Shown: positions 7,670-16,278, numbered from the stretch's first letter. The stretch is DNA of 50,653 nucleotides from Variovorax sp. CAN15 (GCF_030462475.1 NZ_JASMRZ010000010.1:21447-72099), one strand, 5' to 3'. Program-made: numbers and translations. The notes: generated from the letters alone by a model not told the origin.

Positions 7670-8923
7670 TCAGCCGCCGGCCGCGAGTTCGCGCTCGAGC
7701 ACCTTCGGGTTGTCGCGCCAGCGCTCCAGCCATTCCTGCGCCACGTCGCCGGGGTACACGTCTTCCACGCCATCGCGCAGCGCCTTCACGATGGCGTTGG
7801 CCAGCGCCGAGGGCGCGAGCTTGGGCGGCGGCGTGTGCTGGTTCCATTCGTCATCGATGGGGCCGGGGAACACGTTGATCACGCGGATGCCCGCCGGCCG
7901 CATCTCCGCGCGCAGGCATTGCGCGAGCGAATGCGCCGCCGCCTTCGAGGCGCTGAAGGTGCCGTGCGGCGGGAAGTTGCTCAGCGCGTAGATCGACAGC
8001 AGGTTGACCCAGGCGGTCGCGCCCGTCACGCCGTCGGCCGAGCGGCCCTTGAGCGCCGGGCCGAACTCCTGCGCAAGGCGCAGCAGGCCGAAGTAGTTGA
8101 TGTCCATCTCGGCCTTGGCCACGTCGGTGCCGCGCCGCGCACCGATGCCGAAGGTGCGGTGCACCTCGGCGTTGTTGATGACGATGTCGACCTTGCCGCC
8201 GATGGAGCCCGCGAGCTCCGTCACCTGCCGGCCGTTGGTCAGGTCCAGCGGCACCAGCGTGACCTGCGGCAGCGCGGAGATGTCGTCGAGGCCGTCGCCC
8301 ATCTTCTTCCAGGGCTCGGCGTGGCCGACCCAGACGATGTCGGCGCCGGCCTTGACCAGCGCGCGCACGATGGCCTGGCCGGTCTCGGTCTTGCCGTCGG
8401 TCACCAGCACCTTGCGGAACTTGGGGTCGCTGGTCATCTCGCGCAGCATCTTGTCGTCGGCCATGTGGGGACTCCCTTCATTCGGAAAACCAATGAGAAC
8501 GGCCTGTCCCGCGCGGTCGAGCCGGGCACCCACGCGCACGCGTTGCGGCGCGTCGCCGACCTCGCCGTGCAGGTGGACCATGAGCGTGGGGCCGGCATCC
8601 AGGTGCACAAGGCCCAGCCGCCAGGGCAGCCGCTCGCGGAAGAACAGGTCGTTGCTGTGGTGCAGCGTGGTGCTGCCGAGCAGCTCGCCCTCGCCGCTTT
8701 GCTGCCGCCAGCGAAGCGCGGCCGACAGGCACTTGTGGCAGACCTCGCGCGGCGGGTACTGCACCGTGCCGCAGTCGTCGCAGGTCTGGAGTTCGAAGCG
8801 GCCTTCGGCTGCTGCGGCCGTGAGGCCCAGCGCCACGCGGCCGCGTGCGCCGGGCGGCAGGTTCATCTGCCGGGTGCGAAGTACCGGGTTCTTGCGCGGG
8901 GGGCGCATCAAGGGCATCGTCAT
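7670..8923 (-). CDS. DUF35 OB-fold/zinc-ribbon protein fused to an atypical SDR domain
   Basis: From the ATG at 8923 (GGAGG site six bases upstream) the product has 417 residues. Residues 1-150 form a DUF35 unit: a zinc ribbon with C48, C51, C62 and C65, then an OB-fold. Residues about 155-417 are SDR-like but degenerate: the TGxxxGIG loop reads TDGKTETG (175-182), NAG reads NAE (251-253), and the catalytic Tyr is Phe in FSASK (323-327), with S310 and K327 retained. An internal ATG at 8464 with an AAGGGAG site could also produce the SDR part alone. DUF35 proteins partner thiolase-like enzymes in acyl-CoA chemistry, and the gene upstream is thiolase-like. I infer a DUF35/thiolase-like complex with an SDR-derived scaffold. 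Confidence 0.85.
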   Translation of the reverse strand: MTMPLMRPPRKNPVLRTRQMNLPPGARGRVALGLTAAAAEGRFELQTCDDCGTVQYPPREVCHKCLSAALRWRQQSGEGELLGSTTLHHSNDLFFRERLPWRLGLVHLDAGPTLMVHLHGEVGDAPQRVRVGARLDRAGQAVLIGFPNEGSPHMADDKMLREMTSDPKFRKVLVTDGKTETGQAIVRALVKAGADIVWVGHAEPWKKMGDGLDDISALPQVTLVPLDLTNGRQVTELAGSIGGKVDIVINNAEVHRTFGIGARRGTDVAKAEMDINYFGLLRLAQEFGPALKGRSADGVTGATAWVNLLSIYALSNFPPHGTFSASKAAAHSLAQCLRAEMRPAGIRVINVFPGPIDDEWNQHTPPPKLAPSALANAIVKALRDGVEDVYPGDVAQEWLERWRDNPKVLERELAAGG

Positions 8924-8935
8924 AGCGCCTCCGCC

Positions 8936-9005
8936 GGGCCGCCCCAAGGCAGGCGCGCGGCCCCCTCGGGGGGAAGTGCAGCCGCGAAGCGGCAAACGTG
9001 GGGGC
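8936..9005 (-). repeat. Dispersed intergenic repeat, copy A (variant)
   Basis: The 82-bp gap between the thiolase-like gene and the DUF35-SDR gene is filled by a GC-rich element. On the minus strand it starts right after the thiolase stop with GCCCCCACGTTTGCCGCTTC, contains a strong inverted repeat around CCCCCCGAGGGGG, and ends GGGGCGGCCCGGCGGAG next to the downstream start. The first half resembles copies B, C and D (CCCCCAGGCTTGCC type); the second half differs. The terminal GGCGGAG overlaps the ribosome-binding site of the downstream gene. Confidence 0.7.
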
Positions 9006-10181
9006 TCATTGTTCCGGTCTCCCCAGGATCACCGCGCCTGTGCACAGGCAGCGGTCGTAGGTCACCATGCCGAAGCCGGCGACAAGGCCCAGCTGTGCAT
9101 CGGGCACGGTGCGTGGACCTGCTTGATCGGTCAGTTGGCGGATCGTCTCGACCATGCCGAGGAATCCACCCGCCGCGCCGGCCTGCCCTGCCGAGAGCTG
9201 CCCGCCGCTGGTGTTGTTCGGAAAGCTGCCGTCGAAGGTCATGGTGTTGGCCTGCACGAAGGCCGGGCCCTCGCCCTTCTCGCAGAAGCCCAAGTCCTCG
9301 AACTGCATCATCACGATGACGGGGTAGTCGTCGTAGGTCTGCACGAAGTCGAGTTCAGCAGGCTGGATGCCGGCCTGCGCATAGAGGTCGTCGCGGTCCT
9401 TGCGCCAGCCGCCCTGCACCATCACCGGGTCTTCGGCATAGGCGTTGTGGCGCTCGATGGCGCCGCGGATCACCACGTGCGCCAGGCCCAGGTCGCGCGC
9501 GCGCTCCTCGCTCATCACCAGGAAGGCATCGGCGCCCGCGCAGGGCATCACGCAGTCGAACAGGTGGATCGGGTCTGAAATGGGCCGCGCGGCCATGTAC
9601 TCGTCGAGCGTGAGCACCTTCTTGAACATCGCGTTCGGGTTGCCCAGCGCATTGGTGCGCTGGTCGACGCAGATGCGACCGAAGTCCTCGCGCTTCGCGC
9701 CGTAGGTGCGCATGTAGTTGGCGGTGATGAAGGCGAAGATCGAATTCGGCCCGCCCGAGCCGTAGGGGTAGCTCGCGTCGCGCGCGAAATTGCTGAAGCT
9801 GCCCAGCGTCTGGCGGAAGGAATCGACGTGGTTGGTGTCCGCCCCCACGCAGGCCACGATGTCGGCGTCACCCGCCTGCACCGCGCGCGCAGCACGGCGC
9901 AGGCACATCACGCCCGATGCGCCGCCGGTGGGCACGTGGTCGAGCCAGCGCGGAGACAGGCCCAGGTGCTGGGTGACACCCACTGCCGTGTCGGGCGCGA
10001 GCGAGAAGCTGCTGAGGCACAGGCCGTCGATCTGCTCCTTGGGCACGCCGCTGGCCTTCACCAGCGCCTCGACCGCCTGGCCGATGAACCAGTGCGCGGT
10101 GCGCGTGGAGTAGCGCACGTAGGGCACGGTGACGGGCACCGCCACAGCCACGCCTTCGTAGGAAAGCCGTTTGCCCGTCAT
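9006..10181 (-). CDS. Thiolase-like protein (SCP-x/Ltp2 type) lacking the thiolase nucleophile; candidate acyl-CoA retro-aldolase
   Basis: The 391-residue product starts at an ATG overlapping the acyl-CoA ligase stop (ATGA). It has a thiolase fold, but where thiolases have the nucleophilic Cys in CASG the sequence reads GGASG (Gly87). The usual GHP histidine motif also reads SAGQAGAAGG. A C-terminal Cys region (CLCTGAVI) is kept. Thiolase-like proteins without the nucleophile that sit beside DUF35 genes include the Ltp2-type aldolases of steroid side-chain degradation. With a DUF35 fusion encoded next in the operon, a retro-aldol cleavage releasing acetyl-CoA is a reasonable inference; true thiolysis is unlikely. 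Confidence 0.85.
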   Translation of the reverse strand: MTGKRLSYEGVAVAVPVTVPYVRYSTRTAHWFIGQAVEALVKASGVPKEQIDGLCLSSFSLAPDTAVGVTQHLGLSPRWLDHVPTGGASGVMCLRRAARAVQAGDADIVACVGADTNHVDSFRQTLGSFSNFARDASYPYGSGGPNSIFAFITANYMRTYGAKREDFGRICVDQRTNALGNPNAMFKKVLTLDEYMAARPISDPIHLFDCVMPCAGADAFLVMSEERARDLGLAHVVIRGAIERHNAYAEDPVMVQGGWRKDRDDLYAQAGIQPAELDFVQTYDDYPVIVMMQFEDLGFCEKGEGPAFVQANTMTFDGSFPNNTSGGQLSAGQAGAAGGFLGMVETIRQLTDQAGPRTVPDAQLGLVAGFGMVTYDRCLCTGAVILGRPEQ

Positions 10182-11803
10182 GCCTGCCTCTTCTTCATCG
10201 AACGGGTGTCGATGCAGTGGCCCTGGCCGGGCAGCGACTGCGCCATCTCGCGCAGCTGCCCGCGCTGGATCTTCTGCGAGGGCGTGAGCGGCAGCGCGTC
10301 GACGAAGGCCACGTAGCCGGGTGCTTTGTAATAGGCGAGCTGTGCCAGCGCGTGCTGGACGATGCTGGCCGCAGTCTGTTCGGGCTGCGACGCATCGGCG
10401 CCTTCGCGCATCACGATGCAGGCCAGCACCTCGTCGCCGCGCACTTCGTCGGGCGTGGCCGCCACGGCCGAGGCCTTCACCGCCGGATGCTGGTTGAGCA
10501 CGCTCTCGACCTCGACCGCCGAGATGTTCTCGCCGCTGCGGCGAATCACGTTCTTCTTGCGGTCGACGAAGAAGAAGTTGCCCTCGGCGTCGCGGCGCAC
10601 CAGGTCGCCGGTGTGGAACCAGCCATCGGCCCAGGCCTCGCGCGTGGCCTCCTCGTCCTTCAGGTAGCCGGAGAAGAAATGGCGCCTCGGGTCGGGGCCG
10701 GCCGAGCGCACCAGCAGTTCGCCCGGCGCGTCGACACCGACTTCGCCGCCGTCGTCGCCCACGAGGCGGATCTCGACGAAGCTCTCCTGCCGGCCGAAGC
10801 AGTTGGTACCGACCAGGCGCGGCTCGCGGTTGGCCATGATGCAGGCGGCCGCGCCAGTCTCGGTCATGGCCCATGCCTCGACCAACGGAAAGCCGAAGCG
10901 CTCCTCGAAGGGCGCGTGGTTCTTGCGGTCCACGCCGGCGCCGAAGCCCCAGCGGATGGCATGGTCGCGGTCGGCCGCCGACGCAGGCGCCGACAGCAGC
11001 ATCGCGGGCATCACGCCCAGATAGTGGGCGATGGTCGCGCCGCTCTCCTTCGCGCTCGCCAGCCATGTCTTCGGATGGAAGCGGTCGAGCTGCACCAGGC
11101 AGCCGCCCGCGACCAGCACCACCATGGTGGAGAAGGCCATCGCGTTCATGTGGTTGAGCGGCAGCGGCGTGATGACGCGCTCCTTGTCGGGCCGGATGCC
11201 GCACACGCCGTCGAGCGCCGCATACCACTCGCCCGCGCGCAGGAAGTAGGCATTGCTCAGGATGCAGCCCTTGGGGCGCCCCGTGGTGCCCGAGGTGTAG
11301 AGCAGGCCGCATTCGGTATCGGTGCCCACGGGCTCGTTGGCGCGCGGCGCGGCTGTCTTCGCGGGCGGCACCGCGTCGCCGGGGCCCATGGTCTCGAAGG
11401 CGATGCCTGCCTGCGCGGCCGCCGCGCGCAGATCGGCCGCGCGTTCGGGCAGCGTGACCGCGAGGCCGATCTCGCTGTGGCCGATCAGGTAGACCAGCTC
11501 GGCCGAGCGCATCTCCGAGTTGATAGGCACCACGCTCACACCCAGTGCGTTCAGCGCGAGCCAATGGAAGATGAAAGCCGGCCGGTTCTCCAGCAGCAGG
11601 CCAACGCGATGGCCGTGGCCGTAGCCGGCTCGTGCATAGGCTGCGTGCAGCCGCTCGATGCGCTCAGCGGCATCGCCCCAGCGGATGGCACCCGCTTCGA
11701 TGCCGTAGGCAGCGGCGGTCACCGATTCGGTGAAAAGGAATTCGGCCTGCGGCGTGCGGGCCGCGGTGGCTGCGAAGACGTCGTGGACGGTGGCGTGCGG
11801 CAT
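10178..11803 (-). CDS. Acyl-CoA synthetase (AMP-forming, ANL superfamily)
   Basis: The 541-residue product has the ANL P-loop TSGTTGRPKG at residues 170-179, the A5-A8 region (GWFHTGDLVRRDAEGNFFF, then VDRKKNVIRRSGENI) and the C-terminal catalytic Lys region (LTPSQKIQRGQ). It would activate a carboxylic acid with ATP and CoA. An AGGGA site precedes the ATG at 11803, 10 bp after the Rieske beta stop, and the 3' end overlaps the thiolase-like gene by 4 bp. In the operon the likely substrate is the oxidised indole-acetate product (dioxindole-3-acetate), making the CoA ester required by the thiolase-like/DUF35 pair. Family firm, substrate inferred. Confidence 0.9.
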   Translation of the reverse strand: MPHATVHDVFAATAARTPQAEFLFTESVTAAAYGIEAGAIRWGDAAERIERLHAAYARAGYGHGHRVGLLLENRPAFIFHWLALNALGVSVVPINSEMRSAELVYLIGHSEIGLAVTLPERAADLRAAAAQAGIAFETMGPGDAVPPAKTAAPRANEPVGTDTECGLLYTSGTTGRPKGCILSNAYFLRAGEWYAALDGVCGIRPDKERVITPLPLNHMNAMAFSTMVVLVAGGCLVQLDRFHPKTWLASAKESGATIAHYLGVMPAMLLSAPASAADRDHAIRWGFGAGVDRKNHAPFEERFGFPLVEAWAMTETGAAACIMANREPRLVGTNCFGRQESFVEIRLVGDDGGEVGVDAPGELLVRSAGPDPRRHFFSGYLKDEEATREAWADGWFHTGDLVRRDAEGNFFFVDRKKNVIRRSGENISAVEVESVLNQHPAVKASAVAATPDEVRGDEVLACIVMREGADASQPEQTAASIVQHALAQLAYYKAPGYVAFVDALPLTPSQKIQRGQLREMAQSLPGQGHCIDTRSMKKRQA

Positions 11804-11813
11804 CTCGTCCCTG

Positions 11814-12305
11814 TCAGATGAAGAGCTGCACGGCCGGCAGGGCCGCGTCGCAGTTGAGAAGGTTGACGCGCTTGAGCGTCATGCGCAGCGCGCCGTCCTG
11901 CACCGTGAGGTGGTGGAAGAAGGTGCCCACGTAGAACTGGATCTCGTCGCCCTGCGACTCGGTGTAGTGGAACGAGGTGCGCACCACGTAGCGGTTGGCT
12001 TCCGCGTCGAACTGCTCGACCACCGGCACCTGCAGCAGGTGGTGGCAACGGCTCGGCGGCTGCTGCGAGAAGGCGCGCGGGCTCTTCAGGCGCTCGATGC
12101 GCAGCTCGCGCAGCAGCTTGTCCTCGTAGAGATGCGAGGTGTGGTTGAGGCCGTCTTCCTGGTCGGGGATCAGCGGAATCCAGTAGAAGGCGTCGTCGGT
12201 GAAGAGCGCGTTCCACTCCTCATAGCGGCGGGTGTCGAGCAGGTGAGCTTCGTTCACGACGAAGTCGATCAGGTCCTGGCGGGTGATTTCTGCGGTGCCG
12301 ACCAT
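11814..12305 (-). CDS. iadE: Rieske dioxygenase beta subunit, IAA-oxidising type (IadE-like)
   Basis: The 163-residue protein (MVGTAEITRQDLIDFVVNEA to ALPAVQLFI) is a full-length NTF2-fold oxygenase beta subunit. The ATG at 12305 overlaps the alpha-subunit TGA by one base; a GTG one codon upstream is the alternative. Work on Variovorax identified iadD and iadE as necessary and sufficient for IAA degradation. I assign the symbol because this pair lies directly beside the reductase gene and in the same operon order; that is recognition, not a measured match. The beta subunit is structural and stabilises the alpha3beta3 oxygenase. Confidence 0.85.
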   Translation of the reverse strand: MVGTAEITRQDLIDFVVNEAHLLDTRRYEEWNALFTDDAFYWIPLIPDQEDGLNHTSHLYEDKLLRELRIERLKSPRAFSQQPPSRCHHLLQVPVVEQFDAEANRYVVRTSFHYTESQGDEIQFYVGTFFHHLTVQDGALRMTLKRVNLLNCDAALPAVQLFI

Positions 12306-13618
12306 CACATCGTCTCCGTCATGCGTTGCACCCAGCTGCGGTATTGATTGCGCATCGGCAGTTCGTTGGTGCCGCCGGTGGTGATCTCCCCGCCTTTCAG
12401 CTCCGCGGGGTCATAGTCGCGGTGAAGGCTCACCCACTCATTGCCGCTCGCATGCAGGCCGGCCTGCATGCCGCGATAGGCCTGCAGGTCGTCATGGCCC
12501 ACCACCGAGAAGGGCGAGTTGATGAGGCGGTTGTACATGGCGGTGCGCTGCAGCAGCTCGGGCGGCGCACCCTTCAGGCGGAAGGTCCAGCTCTCGATGA
12601 GGGTCCTGTCGGCCGAGATCGGCTTGACCACACGGATCGCCTGGATCGCGCCCTTGATCGTGAGGTTCGGGTAGTACACCGTGTTGTGCCGCGCCATGCC
12701 GAGGATCTGCGCAGTCTTTTCCTCGCCGTAGCGCGCCTTCATGGCGTTGTCGTACTCGGGAATCGCCTTGTACTTGCTGTGGATGCTGAAGTGCACGCCC
12801 GTGAAACTGTGGCCGTTGTCGTAGGTGCGGATGCCCATGTCCTCGAAGAACTTGTAGTCGGACATGAAGGGCACGAACTGCTCTACCGCCATTGGCTTGG
12901 GCGCGTCCTCTGGCTTGTCGGCCCACATGCGCTTGGCGGTGCCGGCGGAAGACTCGTGCGCCACCATCGGGTGCATGGTGTCGTTGAGGTTCTCCACGAA
13001 CATCTTCCAGTTGCACTGGTGCATGAAACGAAGGCAGCCGCCTGCTATTTCAAGCTCGCCTTCGGGAGAACGATCGGCCATGTTGTCGATGGAGCTCAGC
13101 GAGTCGCCGAAGTATTCGTCGAAGTCGGGGCCGGCGTCGTTGATCTTCACGAAGATGAAGCCGCGATGGCTGCGCACGTGCTTCACGGTGGTGAGGCCTT
13201 TGCCCGATTCGCACTCGTGCAGCTGGGTGTTCTCGTAGCCGGTCTTCAGCGGGATCGCCAGCGGCGCGCCGTCGGTCTTGAATGTCCAGGCGTGGTAGGG
13301 GCAGCGGAAGAACTTGCCGGTGTTGCCGCAGGGGCCATTGACGAGGCGCGAGCCCTTGTGGGCGCAGCGGTTCATCATCACGCGCACGCTGCCGTCGGAG
13401 TGGCGCACCACGATCAGCGGGCGGCCGGCGATCTCGTTGCTGATCCAGTCGCCGGGCTTGGGCAGCTGGCTCTCGTGGCCGACGTAGTTCCAGGTGTTGG
13501 CGAAGAAGTGCTCCTGCTCCAGCTCGAAGAGTTCCTGGCTGGTGTACAGGTCGCGGTGCACCCGGTCGTTCTGCACCAGCGCGCGGATGGCGTCGGGGTT
13601 GTCTCTGTACGAGGTCAT
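12305..13618 (-). CDS. iadD: Rieske dioxygenase alpha subunit, IAA-oxidising type (IadD-like)
   Basis: The 437-residue catalytic subunit has Rieske ligands C85, H87, C106 and H109 and the mononuclear iron motif D213-x2-H216-x4-H221. All motif positions equal those of the second alpha subunit at 2342. It is expected to dioxygenate the indole ring of IAA with electrons from the reductase encoded 20 bp upstream. The ATG at 13618 is preferred: an AAGGAG site lies 11 bases upstream, whereas the ATG at 13627 is only two bases from it, and 13618 aligns with the paralogue start (MTTYRN versus MTSYRD). Coupled to the beta gene by TGATG. Confidence 0.9.
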   Translation of the reverse strand: MTSYRDNPDAIRALVQNDRVHRDLYTSQELFELEQEHFFANTWNYVGHESQLPKPGDWISNEIAGRPLIVVRHSDGSVRVMMNRCAHKGSRLVNGPCGNTGKFFRCPYHAWTFKTDGAPLAIPLKTGYENTQLHECESGKGLTTVKHVRSHRGFIFVKINDAGPDFDEYFGDSLSSIDNMADRSPEGELEIAGGCLRFMHQCNWKMFVENLNDTMHPMVAHESSAGTAKRMWADKPEDAPKPMAVEQFVPFMSDYKFFEDMGIRTYDNGHSFTGVHFSIHSKYKAIPEYDNAMKARYGEEKTAQILGMARHNTVYYPNLTIKGAIQAIRVVKPISADRTLIESWTFRLKGAPPELLQRTAMYNRLINSPFSVVGHDDLQAYRGMQAGLHASGNEWVSLHRDYDPAELKGGEITTGGTNELPMRNQYRSWVQRMTETM

Positions 13619-13638
13619 GGCTTTCATGTCTCCTTGCT

Positions 13639-14631
13639 TCAGATGTCCAGCACCAGGCGCGCGCCCTTGGCGCGGGAGATGCAGATCTGCATGACGTTTC
13701 CTTCCGCCTTCTCGCGGGCGGTGAGCACGTAATCGCGATGGTCGATCTCGCCTTCGAGCACCGGCACGGCGCACACACCGCATTCGCCGCGCTTGCAGTC
13801 GAACATCGGGTCGCAGCCGTGCTCGACGAGGCAGTCGAGGATGCTCTGGTCCGCCGGCACGGTGAAGCGCTGCCCGGACTGGGCCAGCTCCACCTCGAAG
13901 GGCTGGTCGCCCTCTTCCGCGACAGGCTCGGTGAAGAGCTCGAAGTGCACGCGGTCGTGCTCCCAACCACGCGCCTGCGTGCGTTCGAGCACCGCGTCGA
14001 GCATGATCTTGGGGCCGCAGACATAGAGCCGGTCACCGGCGGGAATGCCGTCGAGCAGCGCATCAATGGCAAACGGTGCGCCGGCCTCGGCATCGGCGTG
14101 CACGCGCAGGTCGTCGCCCAGCAGCGCCTGCAGCTCGGGCAGGAAGGCCATCAGCTCGCGGCTGCGGCCGGCGTAGTGCATGCGCACGGCTACGCCCTCG
14201 GCACGGCGGCGCGCGGCCATGGTGGCCAGCGGCGTGACGCCGATGCCGCCGGCCACAAGCACCGTGCCGCCGGGGCCGGTGTGCAGGGGAAAGTCGTTCT
14301 TCGGCGGCTCGATGGCGATGGTGTCGCCCTCTTTCAGACCTTCGTGCATGAAGCGCGAACCGCCCCGGCCTTCGGCTTCCTTGCGCACGGCGATCACGTA
14401 TTCGGCCGGTGCGTTGGTGGCGTTGCGCGCCGTGTCGAAGTTGATGAGCGAGTAGTGGCGCCAGTCGGTCTTGCCGTCGGGCAGGGACACCTGCACACGG
14501 ATGTGGGCGCCCGCCGAGAAGCCGGGCAGCGCGCGGCCGTCGTCGGCGCGCAAGCGCAGCATGCGGATCAGCGGATTCAGTTCGCGCGCCTCTGTGACGC
14601 GCAGCGAGAGGGTGGCTGAGGGAGTGCTCAT
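13639..14631 (-). CDS. iadC: Ferredoxin-NAD(P)H reductase component of the dioxygenase (IadC-like, VanB/IacF type)
   Basis: The 330-residue protein has an N-terminal flavin domain (RHYS at 58-61), an NAD(P) domain (GGIGVTPL at 128-135, CGP at 205-207) and a C-terminal plant-type [2Fe-2S] ferredoxin with C279, C284, C287 and C317. This is the reductase architecture of vanillate demethylase-type two-component oxygenases: NAD(P)H electrons pass via FMN and the iron-sulfur centre to the Rieske oxygenase. It sits between the IorB-like and Rieske alpha genes. It is the only such reductase in the window and may serve both oxygenase pairs. The iadC symbol is from recollection of the Variovorax locus and is less certain than the function. 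Confidence 0.88.
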   Translation of the reverse strand: MSTPSATLSLRVTEARELNPLIRMLRLRADDGRALPGFSAGAHIRVQVSLPDGKTDWRHYSLINFDTARNATNAPAEYVIAVRKEAEGRGGSRFMHEGLKEGDTIAIEPPKNDFPLHTGPGGTVLVAGGIGVTPLATMAARRRAEGVAVRMHYAGRSRELMAFLPELQALLGDDLRVHADAEAGAPFAIDALLDGIPAGDRLYVCGPKIMLDAVLERTQARGWEHDRVHFELFTEPVAEEGDQPFEVELAQSGQRFTVPADQSILDCLVEHGCDPMFDCKRGECGVCAVPVLEGEIDHRDYVLTAREKAEGNVMQICISRAKGARLVLDI

Positions 14632-14647
14632 CGTCGTTCTCGTCTCT

Positions 14648-16141
14648 TCAGGCCAGCGCGTGCTGCGCGAGCGCGGCCTGCAGCTTGTGGCCATGCTCGT
14701 CGGCCAGCGCCGCGTCGCGCAGTTCGCGCAGCGTGGCCGGTGCCAGCGCTGTGCCGGCGCGCTCTACGGCGCGCATCACGGTGTCGTAGTTGCGGATGCC
14801 GCGTTCGTGCGTGTCGCTGTATCCCTTGACCAGGCGCTGGCACTGAGCCAGCTCGACGGCCAGTTCGGGGTTGCGTTGCGCAGTCGCCGCGATGCGTTGC
14901 AGCCATTCCTCGATGCGGCGGTTTTCCTCGGCGTAACGCATGGTGGACAGGCGCCAGCGCTTGCATGCCGCCACCATGCGCAACATGAGGTAGCCGCGCA
15001 GGGAGCTGGTCTGGATCACGCGGCCGTGCTGCGTGAAGCGCTCGACGATCTTCTTCGGCAGCGTGGAGTTCATCAGCCAGCGGCCGATGCCGCCGGGCAG
15101 GGTCTCGCAGATTTCCTGCAGGCGCGGGTGCATGTATTCATTGATGGCGAGCACCTGGCCGGGCTGCACGCGGGCTTCGCCGCGCACGCGCTCGAAGCGG
15201 GTGGCGCGGGTCTTCAGCGCCGCGACGCGGGCGGTGTCTTCGTAGGACATCCAGAGTGCGAGGTGACGTGCGGTCTCGCGCAGCAGGCGGTGGTCGCCCG
15301 CCGGCAAGGCCGCGATGGATGCCATGCGGTCGAGGTAGAGGCTGGCGTAGGCCGGATCCTGGTAGTCGATGAGGCGGCGAACGCCTTCGAGCAGCAGGTC
15401 TTGTGCCGTGGCCGGGAAGTCGCGCTGCACGCGCTCTACGAGTGCGCGCACGGCAGGGTGACGCGGCTGTGGTGCGGGTGCGGCGATCGGCGCTTCCTTC
15501 GCAGGCTCGCCATCGTCGCCGCCTTGCGCGCGTTCGAACGCCGCACCGAAGGCCTTGAGGCTGGGCTTCACGCCCACGCCGCCGCGTTCGATGGTCGCCT
15601 CGAACTGCGCCCGGCTGAACGGCAGCACGCCCGAGCCCGCCAGCGCGCCGAAGAGCACCGCGCTGATCACGCTGCCCGAAGCCTCGGCGGCCTGGGCCAT
15701 GTCGAAGCGGATGAAGCGCTTGGCTGCATTCGCGGTGTGTGCGAGAAGCTGGTCGCTGTCGACGCGGCCATCGCCCATCGCGCTTTTTTCAGCGATGGAG
15801 AACACGCGGTGCGTGGAGGCGATCAGCGTGGTGCGCTCGCGCGTGACGAGGCCGCGCTGCACGGCCCGGCCGGCCTCCATCAGTTCCGAAGCGAGCACCA
15901 CGTCGACGTCGCCCGGCAGCGGCATCAGCGCGAGAACAGGCATGCCGCCGTCGGCATCGGCCTGCGCCACGGGGTACAGCTCCACGTAGTAGATGGTCGC
16001 GCCGGTGCGCTGGGCCACGCCGGGCACGGAGGTGGTCTGGGCGATGTAGCCGTTGGCTTCGCCCATGTCGACGATCCAGTCGGCAAGCACGCCACCACCC
16101 TCGCCGCCCATGGCGAGGATCGCGATCTTGATCGGGCTCAT
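14648..16141 (-). CDS. Indolepyruvate:ferredoxin oxidoreductase-type subunit beta (IorB-like, extended)
   Basis: The ATG at 16141 (MSPIKIAILAMGGEGGGVLA) gives 497 residues. The N-terminal ~200 residues are the gamma-type domain of 2-oxoacid:ferredoxin oxidoreductases (GEGGGVLADWIV, SVPGVAQRTGATIYY). Classic IorB ends there; this protein carries roughly 270 further residues of mostly helical sequence, as in the extended IorB-family proteins of proteobacteria. The frame remains open upstream to 16180, but that part is encoded by repeat copy B and is not protein-like. It would form the enzyme with the IorA-like subunit encoded 137 bp upstream. Named for indolepyruvate, but in this operon an aryl-glyoxylate such as isatinate fits better. 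Confidence 0.85.
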   Translation of the reverse strand: MSPIKIAILAMGGEGGGVLADWIVDMGEANGYIAQTTSVPGVAQRTGATIYYVELYPVAQADADGGMPVLALMPLPGDVDVVLASELMEAGRAVQRGLVTRERTTLIASTHRVFSIAEKSAMGDGRVDSDQLLAHTANAAKRFIRFDMAQAAEASGSVISAVLFGALAGSGVLPFSRAQFEATIERGGVGVKPSLKAFGAAFERAQGGDDGEPAKEAPIAAPAPQPRHPAVRALVERVQRDFPATAQDLLLEGVRRLIDYQDPAYASLYLDRMASIAALPAGDHRLLRETARHLALWMSYEDTARVAALKTRATRFERVRGEARVQPGQVLAINEYMHPRLQEICETLPGGIGRWLMNSTLPKKIVERFTQHGRVIQTSSLRGYLMLRMVAACKRWRLSTMRYAEENRRIEEWLQRIAATAQRNPELAVELAQCQRLVKGYSDTHERGIRNYDTVMRAVERAGTALAPATLRELRDAALADEHGHKLQAALAQHALA

Positions 16142-16237
16142 GACTCGCCCCCAGTCTTGCTTACTTCGTGTAGCCGCCACCCCCCTACCGAGGGCGATAC
16201 CTGCGGCCCGGCAAAGCCGGTTCCGCGGTATCCCTGG
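16141..16237 (+). repeat. Dispersed intergenic repeat, copy B
   Basis: Between the IorA-like stop and the IorB-like start lies an element reading TGACTCGCCCCCAGTCTTGC, then TACTTCGTGTAGCCGCCACC, and ending GGTATCCCTGG. A 37-base hairpin-forming palindrome runs from GATACC (16196) to GGTATC (16232), with inner arms CCGGC and GCCGG. Copy C at 46855-46954 matches it in reverse orientation along the full length, and copy D starts the same way. The first base of the shared sequence is the last base of the IorB start codon on the other strand. Confidence 0.8.
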
Positions 16238-16278
16238 CGATTCGACACAGTGTTTTCGCTTTGCATGAAGGGACTCAT

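Noticed and set aside
16142..16180. N-terminal extension of the IorB-like protein (13 residues)
   Set aside because: It is encoded by the dispersed repeat, which also occurs where no such gene exists, and the conserved IorB N-terminus starts at 16141.
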